From the NCBI GenBank assembly GCA_026874595.1, contig CM049322.1, positions 29,635,340 through 29,699,339 on the forward strand: DNA of 64,000 bases, given 5' to 3'. The translations under genes and the position numbers were made by a program. Below the pieces are notes generated by a model. The model did not search any database. It had not been told where the DNA came from and was given only the letters and a program-made list of their open reading frames with translations. The DNA comes from Sipunculus nudus. Lineage: Eukaryota; Annelida; Sipuncula; Golfingiida; Sipunculidae. Numbering within the stretch: position 1 is the stretch's first letter; each line of letters begins with the position of its first letter. Of this stretch, positions 1-12,899 are shown in pieces.

Positions 1-1193
1 AAAGCCAGCCATTCTTCTACCTTTTCTATAGAAATCATGTTATTTCTGGATTACGCTGCGCACATATTAATGATTTCTAGGTTATTCATGTTAAAACAAA
101 TTTTAATAACACCTCTGTGACGGGCGTATGAGCTTGCTTATCTTCAAGCTGTTTTAAACACCGCTGACAAACGGAAAACTATGTGCCCCAAGTTGGTTGC
201 TTGCTTATGTGTGGTGTGTTTAAAGGTCGCTTGTTGCTAAACGCCCTTTGCAAAATCTGGTTTGTCTGACTTGCCGCCAGATGTCATTGTTGAATATGTC
301 TGAATTATTTTGGTGACCCCCTTATGTTGTAAACCGATGACAATAAACAAAACGAACAGCCTGTGTGCTATTGTCGTTTTCTGACCTACTTTAACGAAAG
401 GTTTAGGGGATATTATCTTTATTCAATAAACGTCTGATTATGAAATATAGGCCCCTTTAATGTGGCGAGGAACCATTTCCCTGCATATTTAAAATAAAAG
501 TTACATATCATATTGAATTTAACCAACTGCGCGAGGTATTGATATACAAGTAGATCAGATCAATTCATCTACGATGCTTATTTTCGTAAGGTATGTTTGA
601 GTCAGTCAGACAAGAGTTATATGAACGCCCTGCGGACCTCGTGAATATGAGGGTCTGCGGTCACGGTCACAAGCTGCCTATAACACTCCGATGGTATTAC
701 GTTGTTGGAGATTCGTGGTTACAGCGTGTTCACAGCAGTCGTGTTGATCAATTAATCATGGGTATCCTGAAGATATATTTTTATGATATTGAACTGCCTT
801 AACTGGGAAAGAATAATTTTTTACGGTATTAACGGAAAATAATATTTCGATATTATTATACAGAGGAGGTTATCTGTTATGCCTGGAACACATGTACATG
901 AACTTGAGCTATGACGCTGGGACAAACCCTACAAACTATAGTAAACACAATCCAACGTCAGGAAGTTGCTGCTATTCGCTCGCTTTGTTACTTTTTTTCG
1001 CTATAACGCCGTAGCCATGATCTCACCAGGAATGTCCGCCACACCATTCATGTTGTTTTTTTTTTTTTTGTCATGTGTTACTTCGTTCTCGGATAGCTTG
1101 AAATTTAACAGATCTGGTTGTTAAGCAACAAAACGTTCAAAAATCTTGAGTGTGTGGATTTAAGTTCTCTTGTTTATAGCTAAGGTAGCTGAT
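1..1193. other. Intergenic sequence, no gene seen
   Basis: AT-rich sequence with a poly-T run near 1,055-1,069. The short open frame at 593-802 has no recognisable domain, no signal peptide and no splice context, so I do not call it. Confidence 0.5.
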
Positions 1194-2542
1194 AGAGCAC
1201 TGCGCGGGCTCCTACCCGCCCCGCGGACTGCCTGCTGACCTTTTTAAGGATTTTGAGGGACGGGGAGGGCAAAATAAAAATTACCTACGGGGTTTGGCGG
1301 TTGCAGGCTTAAACCAGGGACATGCGGGGCTGGGCGGGGCGGGTTACATGATATTTTAGTGCGGCTTTCTGCGGGACGAATATTTGGTTATAGCGAGGAG
1401 ATTATTTCATTTACTTAAATGTAAAGCACTGCAGGACTGTTAATGTTCCTTTTGTTATTCCATTTTCTGAATTACAACATTGCACTTGTGAAATATTAAT
1501 TCCCTGAGTTTTGAGACAGATTCATCTTTGCAGTAACTAGTGGTCAGAATATTGTACAAATGTATCTGGGAATAATGTCGTGTATTTAGACTTTTCAGCA
1601 CTGTAAGCCTATACTGGTGGCCAGTAGATATCTCAGATATAACATAATATGGCTGAGGGTAGAGCAGAAGGATTATACCTGTGATCTTATAATTGTCATT
1701 GCATGGGGTGCATCTGGCCCTGTCACCCCTAGCTTTACATCACTCGCAAGGACTGAGGTGTGCTAACCATGCATGAGCCAAAGAGCACTGGCCAGTTTTG
1801 AGGACTGTATTTTCAAAGCAGAATGAGATAACATTTCGCTCATTTGACATCTGCTCTTGTGTATACAACCATGACCTAGAGCCGACTCCCTCTGCAGTAC
1901 CACAGCCTTCCGGATCCCCTTTCATCTAATTAGCTGACCATCACTGAACAGGATTAACATATATGTCAAATAAAAGGTGTGAACTGTGGATTAATTATAT
2001 TTTGTTAGCTAAATGTCTGAATATGTTGATTATATAATTGCTCTAAATATTTTAAGGCACACAAAAGAAATATTTGATTAGTGTGTCCCAGTTACTTACA
2101 TTTCCACTTATGTGGCAGAAAATAATTGTATTTTGCTAAGTGGTAATCCTTTAAAATAAAAATAAAATAACATGAAAAAACTGGACACGTCATGCCATCA
2201 GTAAAACATGGTCACGCTATCTACCCACAAAAGATGGTCATTCATTATAAATATATATAAAAAATGATTTTTTTAGTTGTCTACATTTTTTATTGTCTCT
2301 TATCATGTCTTATATTTATCTGCGGGTCGAATGCGGGTTGACTTTCGGTAAAAATTACGGGCGGGACTGGTGCGGGTTGAAAGCTAAATTTGCGGGGCGG
2401 GTGAGGGTCGATTTATCTTTTTATATGTGCGGGGCAGTGCGGGGAGGGTTTTCACAACTGCGGGGCAGTGCGGTTGCAGGTCTAAGGAGCTTTTTTTAAC
2501 GGGGCGGGTGCGGCTCTAAATTCCGGCTCGCGCAGGGCTCTA
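1194..2542. mobile_element. GC-rich TIR DNA transposon, non-autonomous (hAT-like?)
   Basis: The left end reads ATAGAGCACTGCGCGGGC and the right end, reverse-complemented, reads ATAGAGCCCTGCGCGAGC, so the two ends are inverted repeats of about 18 bp. Just inside both ends are repeated GCGGG/CCCGCC blocks (about 1,215-1,345 and 2,320-2,520) that stand out against the AT-rich surroundings. The 9-mer GGTAGCTGA occurs on both outer flanks (1,184 and about 2,552), but at unequal distances from the ends, so it is only a possible remnant target duplication. I see no transposase frame. The TIR style resembles hAT-type elements, but the superfamily is not established. Confidence 0.5.
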
Positions 2543-5500
2543 TGGACAGTATGGTAGCTGAACGTAAAACAAACACTGCACGCGTGGGTGAGCACACACC
2601 GGCCTTGGCTTAGCAAGAAATTTGACGAAGATAAAGTGCCCCCCCCCCACACACACACCTACAAGCAGAGACATACTTTATTTTTCTTTAAAGATTCCAA
2701 GCACATTTAAATACAAACCATCTTAATGCACAAGGCCCCTCATGTAAACGTGGTATAACCGCATCATCTCCGCTGCAACCGCGCAACAAGTGTCTTTACA
2801 TTACATAACCCTCATAAAATTATAACAATATGGGCGCAATTCGCTTGGGGACGGGGGACATGTCCGCCCCACACACTATATCAACCATACAATATAGTAC
2901 CCCCATATTTTGATAATAAATCTAAGTAATTTTGTGTCGTAAAAATAGGCTGCAATTTCAGTCTGTAACGGTAACAGTTATTAAAAATTAGGTGTCACAG
3001 TTTTGCCCGGTTCCGTAAATTTCAATGAATTGCAGATTTCAGAAATGCCATAAAGTATCAAAATGACCGATAATGTGACGTGAGTACCCATATGTGGGAC
3101 CCAGCCATTAAAACTAAATTAGATCATTCATTGATTTACTGATTAAAAGCCTTACTTATTTTGTATTTAGAAGTAACTAGAGGTGTACCCAACCAAGAAT
3201 CTTTAAGGCACAGGTTTTTTTATGTATTTGGTTTCTGAAGCGAGTCTATTCTCTGTTAATTGATGCCCCAAGTTCTTCAAATTGCTCATATTAAAAAAAA
3301 TGTAAAAATGTTCAACCCCGCTCTAGGGGGACACCTACAACCAGACCCTACCTCCTTTGCCGATAGGCCTGCTGCATATCCTCTACAACCTCTCACCTGA
3401 AAATACATGGCCCCGGGATTCGGGACTAAAAGTCCCCATTTACTCCCCCCCCCCCCTAGAAACCCTTTTGGTGAGATTCGAAGTCCTCATCCCCCCCTCC
3501 CCTTCCAAACTGAAAATACGCCCCTTGTCTACCGCTGATCTTTACAACCTTTCCTATAATCAAAATGACCGCTATATATGATCCCCTAGAACTTACCCTA
3601 CCTCTTCAACACATTTGATTATAACCAGTTTTATACAATAATCAAATCCTAATCTTGCACAGATAATCCTCAGCCCCCCCCCCCCCCCCCCCCAGCCCGG
3701 GCCACACCATAAGAGACCAACAACAAAATAAACTGACGGCAGGACACGTGTGCATGTATGTTATAAATATATTGTTATATCACTGTGTGCTTAATTTTAC
3801 TTTTTCAAGCAACAGCATAAAGGAATTACATTTAATTAAACTATCACTATAAATCAACAAATAAACGAGAAAAATACATCCTATTTCCAAAATTGCGGTT
3901 TTGTTAATGTAAGTTTGTGTCTTTGTAGCCTATAACGTTGGTTACCACAGGAAGTCAACTCTCTAGCAGAGCAATCTGTAATGTTTGCATTTTTAAATAA
4001 ATAAATTCTTATGTTACTTAGTGCGTCTTTCGTGGAATTGTAACATAGAATTATGTGAAGTATGGCTAAAACTCCAGCATCAGCGACTGACATCATTTCA
4101 TCAAGGTAGTGAATTTCGTGAATTCCAAATGCAGAATGTTAAGTGCAGATGTTGATAAAATGGAGATATTATTAAATATATTAAAAAAATGTTAGTGTCA
4201 TTATTCAGAGTTTCATGCATGTCACGAATTGGTTTTGTCCTTCCGGGCGGGGGGGGGGGGGATAGGAATTTAATTTACGAGGGCGTGACCCGTCAAACCC
4301 ATATAAGATCATTAATATTGATAAAAAACAATAACATCGAATGAATAACCTCTTGTTAATGTTTTTTTTTTTTTTATTTAATAAAGTGTATAACACTATC
4401 AATTAATGGGACTATTGTCATGTTAGCGTTGTCTGGGCCTCATCTGATGTACAGGGATAAATTAACCATTTAGATAATGCAAGAAGTGTTTGCTGATTAT
4501 TGGTGTGGTTATTCTAGACGTAGATTAAACATAGTTCCTATTCACAGGATGGCTTGAATATTGTATATGTTCATGTATTATCCGAAGTGCTTTAAAACAG
4601 CTTTTAATAACATAGCTCGTTTTATTATCCACCTTACAGCATCCTTGGCATAATCCCCTAGAATAAAAATCGGCCCAAAAATCAGTTTAAAAAATATAAG
4701 ATTCATGAAATATATAAATCAGTTTCAACATTTCTTTCTGATGGTATATGTATTTACGGAATTCACATTCATTTTTATATGAAATTTTTAAATTTTGAAT
4801 AATTTGAATTTTTATAAAGTACACAATTTTGAGCAACCCGTAACAGTAAACCACTTTTTATTAGCCTATATCAAACAACATGTTTAAAGTGAAATTTAAA
4901 GTTTTCTATTGAATCAAAATTTAATAATTCAAATTTAATTTAGAAAGAATGATACAGCATAAACAAGAAAACGATCTTGAGATGGTGTCATGTAAACTTC
5001 TGTACAAATGGGGGAGGGGGATTTGTGTGGCTGGTTTAGACATTGACGCTATGCCATTGAACACAAATTCTTTATTTTAAATAAAAAAAAATAAAAAAAA
5101 ATTAGAGGTATTAATGTATAACTTTACACGTTCGCATATGATTATGCTTTTATTATAATCGTTCATGATAACATGTCCTCTGGGAATGCTGGGTAAACCA
5201 CACCTAGCTAATCTATATACAGTGACAATAAAATGTAATTCTTATTCAACCATTTTATCCTTGTGCAGCTAGTATCTCGTGATATTGGACCATCTATTTT
5301 TAACCCTCGTACAATTAAAAAGGCGACGTGGTTATTGTCAGTGGTAAACAAGCTCGGCTTTTACTTTCAACCAAGGTCTGAAGCAGAAACCACGAAGTTC
5401 TCGCACAAGGTGTCGTCATAAAGGTAAGAATTCTCCGCAGATATCAAAAGAAAGGGCAATATTTACAAGTGTAATTCAGTGTGTTTCGTCTTTGACCAAT

Positions 5501-7490
5501 GGGCAGAGTCTTCACTGCAATCAAAGTGTCAAGTTGTAACACTTATTGGCGCATGTATATGCAAACGATAATGCCGTCCACTTACAGCTGTGAAGATTTG
5601 TGTCCACTGGCGTCGATTTATCTTCAAGGGAAGAAGGATGACTTATAGATGTAGGTTGGGGCAACTTCTAATAAACCTATATGAATATAAACCTATATAT
5701 ATATATATATACAATGCGTGTGAACATTAATATATTTGAGATATTACAACCAATTATAAGATTAAAAATAATGTCAAGAGAGCAGTTCCGTGACCGTGGA
5801 GAGCGAAGGTTGGCTTCCTCGTGGATTTTCCTACTATGGAGGTAAATTAAAAATAATAGCGAGAGTGTTCCTCGGAAAACTGTTGGCGGAATCCGTGAGA
5901 GCCCGACATCCCAAATGTCATCCATCCACCATTTTGAAATTTTTTTTTTTTTTCAATTTTTTTCAGTACTGTCCAATAAATGGATTATAGGGGTTTGTGA
6001 CTCAAGGAATTCATATTTGATGTCAAATTTGTGATTTGACCTATATTGACCTTAAAATCTAAGATGGCTGACGATTTAAAAGTTTTTTTTCTCTCACACT
6101 TGTCATACAACATCCACGATGAGCCCTGATGATCCGTGATTCCATATATCTGGTTATTCTATTTATGTTAATTTGACAATTTTGTCTGGGTGTATCTCTC
6201 AAAATTGAGGGTGGAACCCGAAAAAACCTGAAAGCCAAGATGGCCGCTCATCTTCATTTTGAAAATTGTTTCAAACATTTTGCCTGCTGTACTCTTCAGT
6301 ATATGGATTCTTGGGCTTTTTGGTGGGGAATTCATATTTAATGTCACATTTTTTTTAGACCTATTTCTACCCTATAACCAATTTTTGTAGCCCAAGGCCA
6401 GTTTTACTTTCAATGTAAGAAGTAAGAAGATAGCATCTTGTGGATGAAATTATGGTCGAGACTAGTTTAATGATGTTCAAACTTAATACAACATTGATAT
6501 GATCTGATAGTAATTACCACAAAAAAAAATTCTGGCGAACTCTGGATGCTGACTCTTTCTATTTGTACTGCTGCGCTGCCTTTATACCGGATCCCCAACG
6601 TTGTTGTACCTAGCGACTCCCGGTTGTGCGTGTTGCATCATTGTCCACAGTTACTTATTTTAAAATATATGCCAATTGATTATAAAGGGTTAACAAACAA
6701 CCATAACATGATACACATAACATTATATCTTGATTATAAATATTAGAGCAGATTAAAATTGAGACTGTGAACTGAGTCTTGTTGTCATGTGATCCGTTTT
6801 CGCTTGTGAGCTTCCTGTATTTCGGAAAGTAAAAGCTGCAGCAATCTTGTTCTGTATCAGAAACTAACTGCCAATCAGGATCAAAATCTGCAACAACAAA
6901 GTCAGATCAGTTTTAACATTAATATATCATCATAATCATAGGTTCTTAGTGTTCTCAGGGCTTCAACGCCTTCAACTGCGTGATTTCTTTCGATATCACG
7001 TAGGAGTTGCGCGGCTAGACTTAAATCATAAACACTTAAACAGGCTTTTGGGCTCAGCATATAATAATTACCCGCTTGGGCAGGTAATCGCATACTTGTG
7101 TTAAACTGGGCGCCTTTAAGAACACACTCCAAATAATCAAGAAGCACGATTAAAATTACGTAAAAAGAGCAAACACCTTCATCAGCATTATTATTCCAGC
7201 AGAGGCTCTGCTGATTTAGAATCAGAACCAGCTCCATTTCGCACACTTTATCGAAAACCGCTCATAGGGTTCGCCATTTTGCGAACACACTAATCTCTGG
7301 ACGTCTCATGCTGCATGTAGCAATAAATATATATCGCTAATTTAATACACACAATAGCCTATATGTTCTTGGCAAAAACGGACCTTCCCCACGAAAGAAG
7401 CATAATTGAACAATGGTTCGGTAGCCGTTACGGGGGCATAGTCCTATATAGCGCACCCATTTAATTTTGCGTTTTAGGATGAAAGTCGTT
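2543..7490. other. Intergenic sequence with homopolymer tracts and dispersed repeats
   Basis: No gene is supported. Visible structure: poly-C tracts at 2,640-2,649, 3,444-3,456 and 3,674-3,693; a poly-G tract at 4,249-4,261; a TA tract near 5,695-5,711; and, at 6,000-6,400, degenerate repeats of 'AAGATGGC...' and 'GAATTCATATTTxATGTCA' type. A minus-strand open frame at 6,902-7,246 (114 codons) has no domain I recognise and is about as long as chance allows in a window this size. Confidence 0.5.
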
Positions 7491-7530
7491 AATGATGGAT
7501 CGTGATGGATACAAATTTTCTAATATATTC

Positions 7531-7880
7531 ATGGTTGGGATTGGTTTAGGAGTGTCTGTCCTTCTGTCTGTCTTTCACTCTGTCTGTCTGTCGGTCAGGA
7601 TTTTGTTCCTGTGTGATAACTTTCCTAAATATTATCCAATATCAATCAAATCTTGGTCAGAGATTGTTCTCATGCTTATCTTGGTTGGGATTGGTTTTGG
7701 AGTGTCTGTCTGTCTCTCTCTCTGTCTGTCGGTCCATCAGGTTTTTTGTTTCTGTAATATAACTTTCTTAATATTATCTGATTTAATTTAAATCTGGGTC
7801 AGTGATTGATTGCTCTTATTCTTACCTTGTCTGAGATTGGTTTTGGAGAGTATGTCCTTCTGTCAAATTCAAATCGGCCG
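7531..7880 (+). repeat. Tandem repeat, about 150 bp unit, 2.5 copies
   Basis: Copies begin near 7,531, 7,681 and 7,827, each with TTGGTTGGGATTGG or a close variant followed by GTCTGTC-rich sequence and a conserved AACTTTC...AATATTATC block. The open frames at 7,492-7,791 and 7,806-8,000 are translations of this repeat, not a gene. Confidence 0.7.
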
Positions 7881-7989
7881 AAATATAGCTATAGTCTTGT
7901 GAACACAATAACTCATGAAAAATTGAGGATTTTCCCCCTCACACTCGACACAATTTGTTCTTGTGAGTTCTCTGAATATTCCTGGTACT

Positions 7990-8170
7990 GGTTACCTTGA
8001 TCTAGATCTTCAAGGTCATATTTGCCTTATTTCAGGACTATTGCGACCCCAATGACCTTGGAAGTACTGAACATGTTTCCTGCAATTTTACCCACCAGGT
8101 CTTTCTGTCAAAATCTCGAAGGAGCTGAAAAAGCGGTGACCTTGGCCTTGACCATCAAGGTCAAATCTGC
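7990..8170. repeat. Degenerate 'CCTTGA...TCAAGGTCA' repeat
   Basis: Imperfect palindromic segments pair ACCTTGA with TCAAGGTCA (for example at 7,994-8,020 and 8,138-8,166). The same kind of sequence recurs at 42,720-43,210. I recall such repeats as common in bivalve and gastropod genomes; the family is not named here. Confidence 0.45.
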
Positions 8171-9050
8171 TAAAATTTAAAATCATTGTTTTGAGGTATT
8201 TCAATATTTGAACCCTAATGTATTCGGATGGTCCATGGGGGAGACATTTCTAGTTAATACGTGAACTTAGTATGATATGTTTGTTCATCTGTCTGTTCAC
8301 CTGTTTGTACCTTTACCATTCAATTACCTTAAAAGGAATTTCTCTATCCTCACAAGAACGAAGCGCAGGACATAATTTTTTTAAATTGCTTGTTTTTTCA
8401 GAGTTATTTAAATAATATTCCATAGCAAAAAAATAGGTAGACATGAGGGGATGAAACAGACAGAAGCTAACAATCAACGTTTGTCAGATCATCTGATTAT
8501 GCGTGTATTAATTGGTCCTGACATGGTAACTCCCAGCAATGTTTGTGACAACGGCAGGATGCTATTTTATAAATCCTGTAATATTTCTAGTTATAATATG
8601 TTTTTTTTTCTCTCTCTCTCTCTCTGGTTTATCAAGTCTATTCTCATTGTTTATTGTGTATTGTAGCAGATTTGTCAGATGAGTATAAACAACCGTCAGT
8701 CCCTAGATCCGGGGCTCATTGATCGCTATGAAAACATGTTTACTGTTCAAATGATTACAGATAGTGGTTACTGCAAAAACCGTATCTCTACATCATGAAA
8801 AAGTAAATGTCTGTGTAATAAACAACAACACATTTAAACGCTTCCCACCGGAAACAATTATTGTTGTCGTTAATCATAAAAAAAGGCATTTATGGGCCCG
8901 CATAAGCAAATCATTGTTTCATTTTCTTTTTGGAACGTTTGACTAATCTCTTTGGATACCTGTCAAATTAATATATAATTAAGTTAATATTACAGTGACT
9001 TTATATAACCATGATAAATATATAACATAGCATGTATATCATACATGCCT
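8171..9050. other. Intergenic sequence, no gene seen
   Basis: AT-rich sequence with a short CT-dinucleotide run near 8,610-8,625. The short open frames here show no recognisable features. Confidence 0.45.
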
Positions 9051-9059
9051 TTGTTGTAA

Positions 9060-9700
9060 ATGTTTTTGTGTGTGTGTGTTTCTGGGGGTTGTGTATAAGG
9101 GACAGACGGTGTGTGACTGCGTGTGAAAGCAAATTAGGAGGCAGGCGGCGTGTGTTTGTGTGTGGGGGAGAGAAATAAAAGGGGCGGATTGAGGGGGGGC
9201 GCTCCCTCCTTTTTTCGACCTAACAAAAAACATCTGGGAAAAAAACCCATAGTACACCGTCACGCTTCCAGTTACAATGTATGTCTTGCTTTATAATGCA
9301 TTTAAGCTACCCGAGATTGCACGATTTCAACCTAAATTTTCTAAGAATTTCAAACCCCTCCCCCACCCCTCCCCTCGGCGCTTTGTGGCCTCTCAATGTG
9401 AGCCCCCTAATTCCTGTATCCGTCCCTGAAGAAGATGTTTATGCTTGTGTGTGAGAGAGACGGTGGGTATGAAAATGTGTAGAAGAGAGACAGCCTGTGT
9501 GCTTGTGTGTGGAAGAAAGAGGGTGCGTGTGTTTGTGTGTTAGAAAGATGTGTGCGTTTGTGTGTGGAAGAGAGAGAGTGTGTGATTTTGTGTGGAAATG
9601 AGACAGTTTTATGCGTGTGTGAATGTCATGGAGAGAGACGATATGTGTGCTCGCATGACTGTGTGAATGTGACACTTACATACAGAAAGTGTGAGAAGGT
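9060..9700. repeat. GT/GAGA-rich degenerate minisatellite region
   Basis: Two blocks (9,060-9,180 and 9,430-9,700) are made of TGTGTGTTTGTGTGTGGAAG-like units separated by a less repetitive segment. The His/Thr/Ser-rich minus-strand frames at 9,039-9,263 and 9,439-9,675 are simple translations of the repeat. Confidence 0.6.
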
Positions 9701-9704
9701 TTAG

Positions 9705-10390
9705 TGTTTTAGGATCTTTGGGAGCGAAAGGGGCGTCGAGGCTCAAGTAGTAGTGTCACTGAAGCTATTTACTTAAAAAATATAATCAGGAGAAACATTA
9801 TGCCTCTTCTTTCAGACAATCATTTTAGTTTTGCTTAATATAAGTTTCCAAGTAAAACCACCCATACACACGGTCCCAGTACCTCTCCATGAACTGTTTA
9901 AAACCTTGTTATGGTTCTGCGTGTGTGAAAACAAAGTCCACGTGTGTGTTTACAATAACAAGGTCGTGTGACTTGATGTCTGAGTTTACGAATGCACGAC
10001 ACATCCAAAACAAGGAGTAATCCAAACATGAACATACACGGTTGTGAAACACAGGTTGTAAGCCTGGAAAGAAAAATGGAAACGCCATTTTGTTGGCGCT
10101 ATGTTTATGTAAGGCCAGTCATCGCGCCCGGTCCATTTTCCCGGTCCATCGCGCCACTTTTCTAACATTTTTATACAATGGTAAGCCAACGGTTTCACCA
10201 CGATATTCTGTTAGCTGCCAATTTATTTAACAGAGAAGAAGTTACTTTTCGTGTTATTTCAACATGTTTTGTATATGATTGGGTCCCGTTAGGAACTGTC
10301 TGTGTATCTTGTAACCCAGGGGTTATAACGGATTATTGGTACATGTTAGTCAAAGTTCCGTGACAGTCAATTGGGCGGCATATCAAGTGG
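9705..10390. other. Intergenic sequence, no gene seen
   Basis: Nothing recognisable beyond a short duplicated CCCGGTCCAT motif near 10,126-10,150. Confidence 0.4.
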
Positions 10391-10439
10391 CATATTAGGG
10401 TCAAGAACTCCTTTTGAGCTCCAACAACCTTTTGCTAAG

Positions 10440-10755
10440 GGGCTGCTGTTTGAGTACAGAGAGACAAGGGGTGTGAACACATGTTACTCTGTGGTACCAT
10501 GTCACTGAGAGGTCTATGAGGAGCTTCATTAATACACAGAAACATAGGACTCAGGTGTTACATACAGAGATTGCATAACACGTGGAACTCAATCGACTCT
10601 ATCAGCACGTGTTACTCAGGGTGTTATCTGAGTAAACTGTTTTCTGAGAGATGTATGGTTGCCGTGTTACTCAGGGGCTGTATTAGTACAGTGTTACTCA
10701 TCGGAATGTATCGTGTCACTCAGGAGGGGGGAGGGTTGTATGAGAATGTGTTATG
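10440..10755 (+). repeat. Degenerate 'GTGTTACTCAGG' tandem repeat
   Basis: Variants of GTGTTACTCAGGGG recur at irregular spacing from about 10,480 to 10,735 (for example near 10,609, 10,663 and 10,690). This looks like an old minisatellite, and the overlapping open frames are by-products. Confidence 0.5.
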
Positions 10756-10762
10756 AGGCTGA

Positions 10763-11321
10763 CCCACTTAGGCGACTCTTCAGGCGAATACAGGCGACCA
10801 CACTGTCGCCCGATGGTCGCCTGTGTGGTCGCCCGGAGTCGCCCAAAGACTCGTGCCCTCTAACCTGTCGCCCCTGGTTTTTCAACATTTTCAAAATTCT
10901 CAGGCGACAGCTTTTTCGACGCCAGTGAGCGTAGCCTATCTTCCAATGGCGTAGGTGCTGTCGTAGGCTGTCGCTAGTTGACGTGTGTTGTCGTAGGGGC
11001 TGTCGTGGACTTGATACAGGGCTCAAGGCTCCTTACATAGCACAGGGTCGAGACTCTTCGAAGTTTGTCGGGGTCGGACGTAGCATTAATTCTGGAGGTT
11101 GTCGGCAGTGTGGTCGTAAGTTGTCAAAGATGTGGTCGTAGGTTGACGTAGATTATTTTCCTTTGTCGTGTGGATTGTGTCGCCGGTTATCGTCTCATAG
11201 GCGTCAACCTGTTGCAGCTTGTTGTAGACTTTGTCGTAGCGGGGTCCAGTCGCCTGTTTTTCGGCGACCTGCCACGGCTAAGACGATCGCCTGTAGTCGC
11301 CTGTAGAGTCGCCTGAGTGGG
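10763..11321. mobile_element. 559-bp TIR element rich in GTCGCCTG/GTCGTAG motifs
   Basis: The left end starts CCCACTTAGGCGACTCTTCA and the right end, reverse-complemented, starts CCCACTCAGGCGACTCTACA. The inverted match continues for about 37 bp with few differences. Both subterminal regions are arrays of GGCGAC/GTCGCC, and the middle is full of GTCGTAG units. There is no coding capacity. This is a MITE-like non-autonomous element. No clear target duplication flanks it and I cannot assign a superfamily. It lies directly upstream of a reverse-transcriptase fragment. Confidence 0.65.
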
Positions 11322-11339
11322 CAGTACCAGGTTAACCTG

Positions 11340-12310
11340 AGGGCTGTAGGCAAACAAGGTTAGCCGGGGGTTGAATGAGGATGTGCTTATCACCGCACAG
11401 CCTTTGACATACTTGATCATTCCATTTTACTTAAAAGACCAGAAATGACCTTTGGTATAAATGACACTTCGCTTTCATGTTTCACTTCATATTTCACCAA
11501 CCGTTCCCAAGCCAAACATTATGGTCGACGGTAGACAATAACTCCAATGTACTTTGTTGTACGATGTTCCCCAGAGAGCTGTGTTAGGACCTAGGACCTG
11601 GGTATTCACTCTATATTCGCAACCCGTATCTCACATGAATTTTCTTTTCATAAGTATGCTGTTGACACTGAATTGTCAAAAATTAGGCAACCGGCTGAGT
11701 TCATCTCTGTCCAGTTCAGCAAACAAGGTCGTATTGAGGATGTACTCTATCATGGGTGACCAGCAACAAACTTAAATTGAATACCGTCAAGACTGAAGTT
11801 ATGCCTGTTGCACTGAAACCACGTCTGAAACCTCTCTACTAACGCGTGCTGTCAGCTTATTTGCGCAACAGTAATATCTCGCCTGGATTACTATGAAAAA
11901 ATTTAAAATTACCAATAATTCAGTTCTTGTTGGATAACTTGCAGAGCAACTCTCGCCGCTGCACATGATTCAGCATAATGCTGCGTGCCTCATTCTTAAG
12001 AAGCGCAAGCTCCCCAAGCAGCTCCGTTGACTTCGAATCAAGTAACTGCGAACAATAAAAAATTGCTGTTTTGTTTACTGCCATTTCCATGGCTCACTTC
12101 CATCATATTTGTCTGAAAAATTGATAACGTATCGGCTTATGCGTATGCTGCGTTCGGCTGGCGGAAATCTTAAAGGAAAAAAGGGTAATATGAAGGTAGG
12201 TGAACATTCCTTTCGTTTCATGGCTCCAAAAGTATGATATTCACTTTCTACTACACTAAGAAAACCTCCGAGTCCTACTTAATTTAAAAACAATTTAAAA
12301 ACTTATCTTT
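11340..12310 (+). pseudogene. Decayed CR1/L2-like non-LTR reverse-transcriptase fragment
   Basis: Scattered plus-strand pieces of a non-LTR reverse transcriptase are visible: AFDxLDHSILLKR-like sequence around 11,400-11,440, a VPQRAVLGP...FTLYSQPVS stretch at 11,560-11,640 (normally VPQGSVLGP in this family), and a terminal-domain-like region around 12,120-12,290. The frame is broken between pieces. It resembles the antisense fragment at 37,345-38,567, so both probably come from one CR1/L2-type family. It is not functional. Confidence 0.65.
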
Positions 12311-12339
12311 TTCGGCATGCTTTTGGTCATTAATATATA

Positions 12340-12381
12340 CATTTACATATATATATAAATATATATATATATATATTAATA
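12340..12381. repeat. TA microsatellite
   Basis: Run of (TA)n with minor interruptions, next to the reverse-transcriptase fragment. Confidence 0.8.
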
Positions 12382-12424
12382 TACTATTGTTTTAGTCATT
12401 TACAGAGACAGCAGATTTACGTGA

Positions 12425-12668
12425 AATTGTGCTTTGTATGTGGGTATATGAGTGTGTGTTTAAATTGTGCTTTGTTATTGGGTATATTAGTGTGTGTTTA
12501 AATTGTGCTTTGTATGTGGGTATATGAGTGTGTGTTTTGTATGTGGGTATATGAGTGTGTTTTGTATGTGGGTAAATAAGAGTGTGTGCTTTGTATGTGG
12601 GTATATGAGTGTGTGTTTTTTTCGATGTGGGTATATGAGTGTGTGCTTTGTATGTGGGTATCTGAATA
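12425..12668 (+). repeat. Minisatellite, TGTGGGTATATGAGTGTGT unit
   Basis: About eight to nine copies of a unit of roughly 25-45 bp with the core TATGTGGGTATATGAGTGTG, differing mainly in the length of the linking TTTAAATTGTGCT segment. Frames across it give low-complexity repeats and are not genes. Confidence 0.8.
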
Positions 12669-12692
12669 TACGTATAATATAATATATAATAT

Positions 12693-12895
12693 ACGTAGAC
12701 GAACGCGACTGCTCAGGGTAGCATTTCATAATATACGTAGACGAACGCGACTGCTCAAGGTGGCGTTTTCATACATACGTAGACGAACGCGACTACTCAA
12801 GGTGGCGTTTCCATATGGACGTAGACGAAGGCGACTGCTCAAGGTGGCGTTTCCATATGGACGTAGGTGAACGCCAACGTTCAGAGTAACGATTC
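12693..12895 (+). repeat. 42-bp tandem repeat, five copies
   Basis: Copies start at 12,693, 12,735, 12,777, 12,819 and 12,861, exactly 42 bp apart. Each has the core ACGTAGACGAACGCGACTGC followed by TCAAGGTGGCGTTTCCATAT. Because 42 is a multiple of three, one plus-strand frame stays open across the array (unit of 14 residues, RRRTRLLKVAFPYG). I see no start or splice context making this a gene. Confidence 0.85.
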
Positions 12896-12899
12896 AGCT

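Noticed and set aside
6902-7246. 114-codon minus-strand frame
   Set aside because: No recognisable domain, splice borders or neighbours; this length is expected by chance in 64 kb.
9439-9675. His/Thr/Ser-rich minus-strand frame
   Set aside because: It comes from a GT/GA-rich minisatellite and has no gene context.
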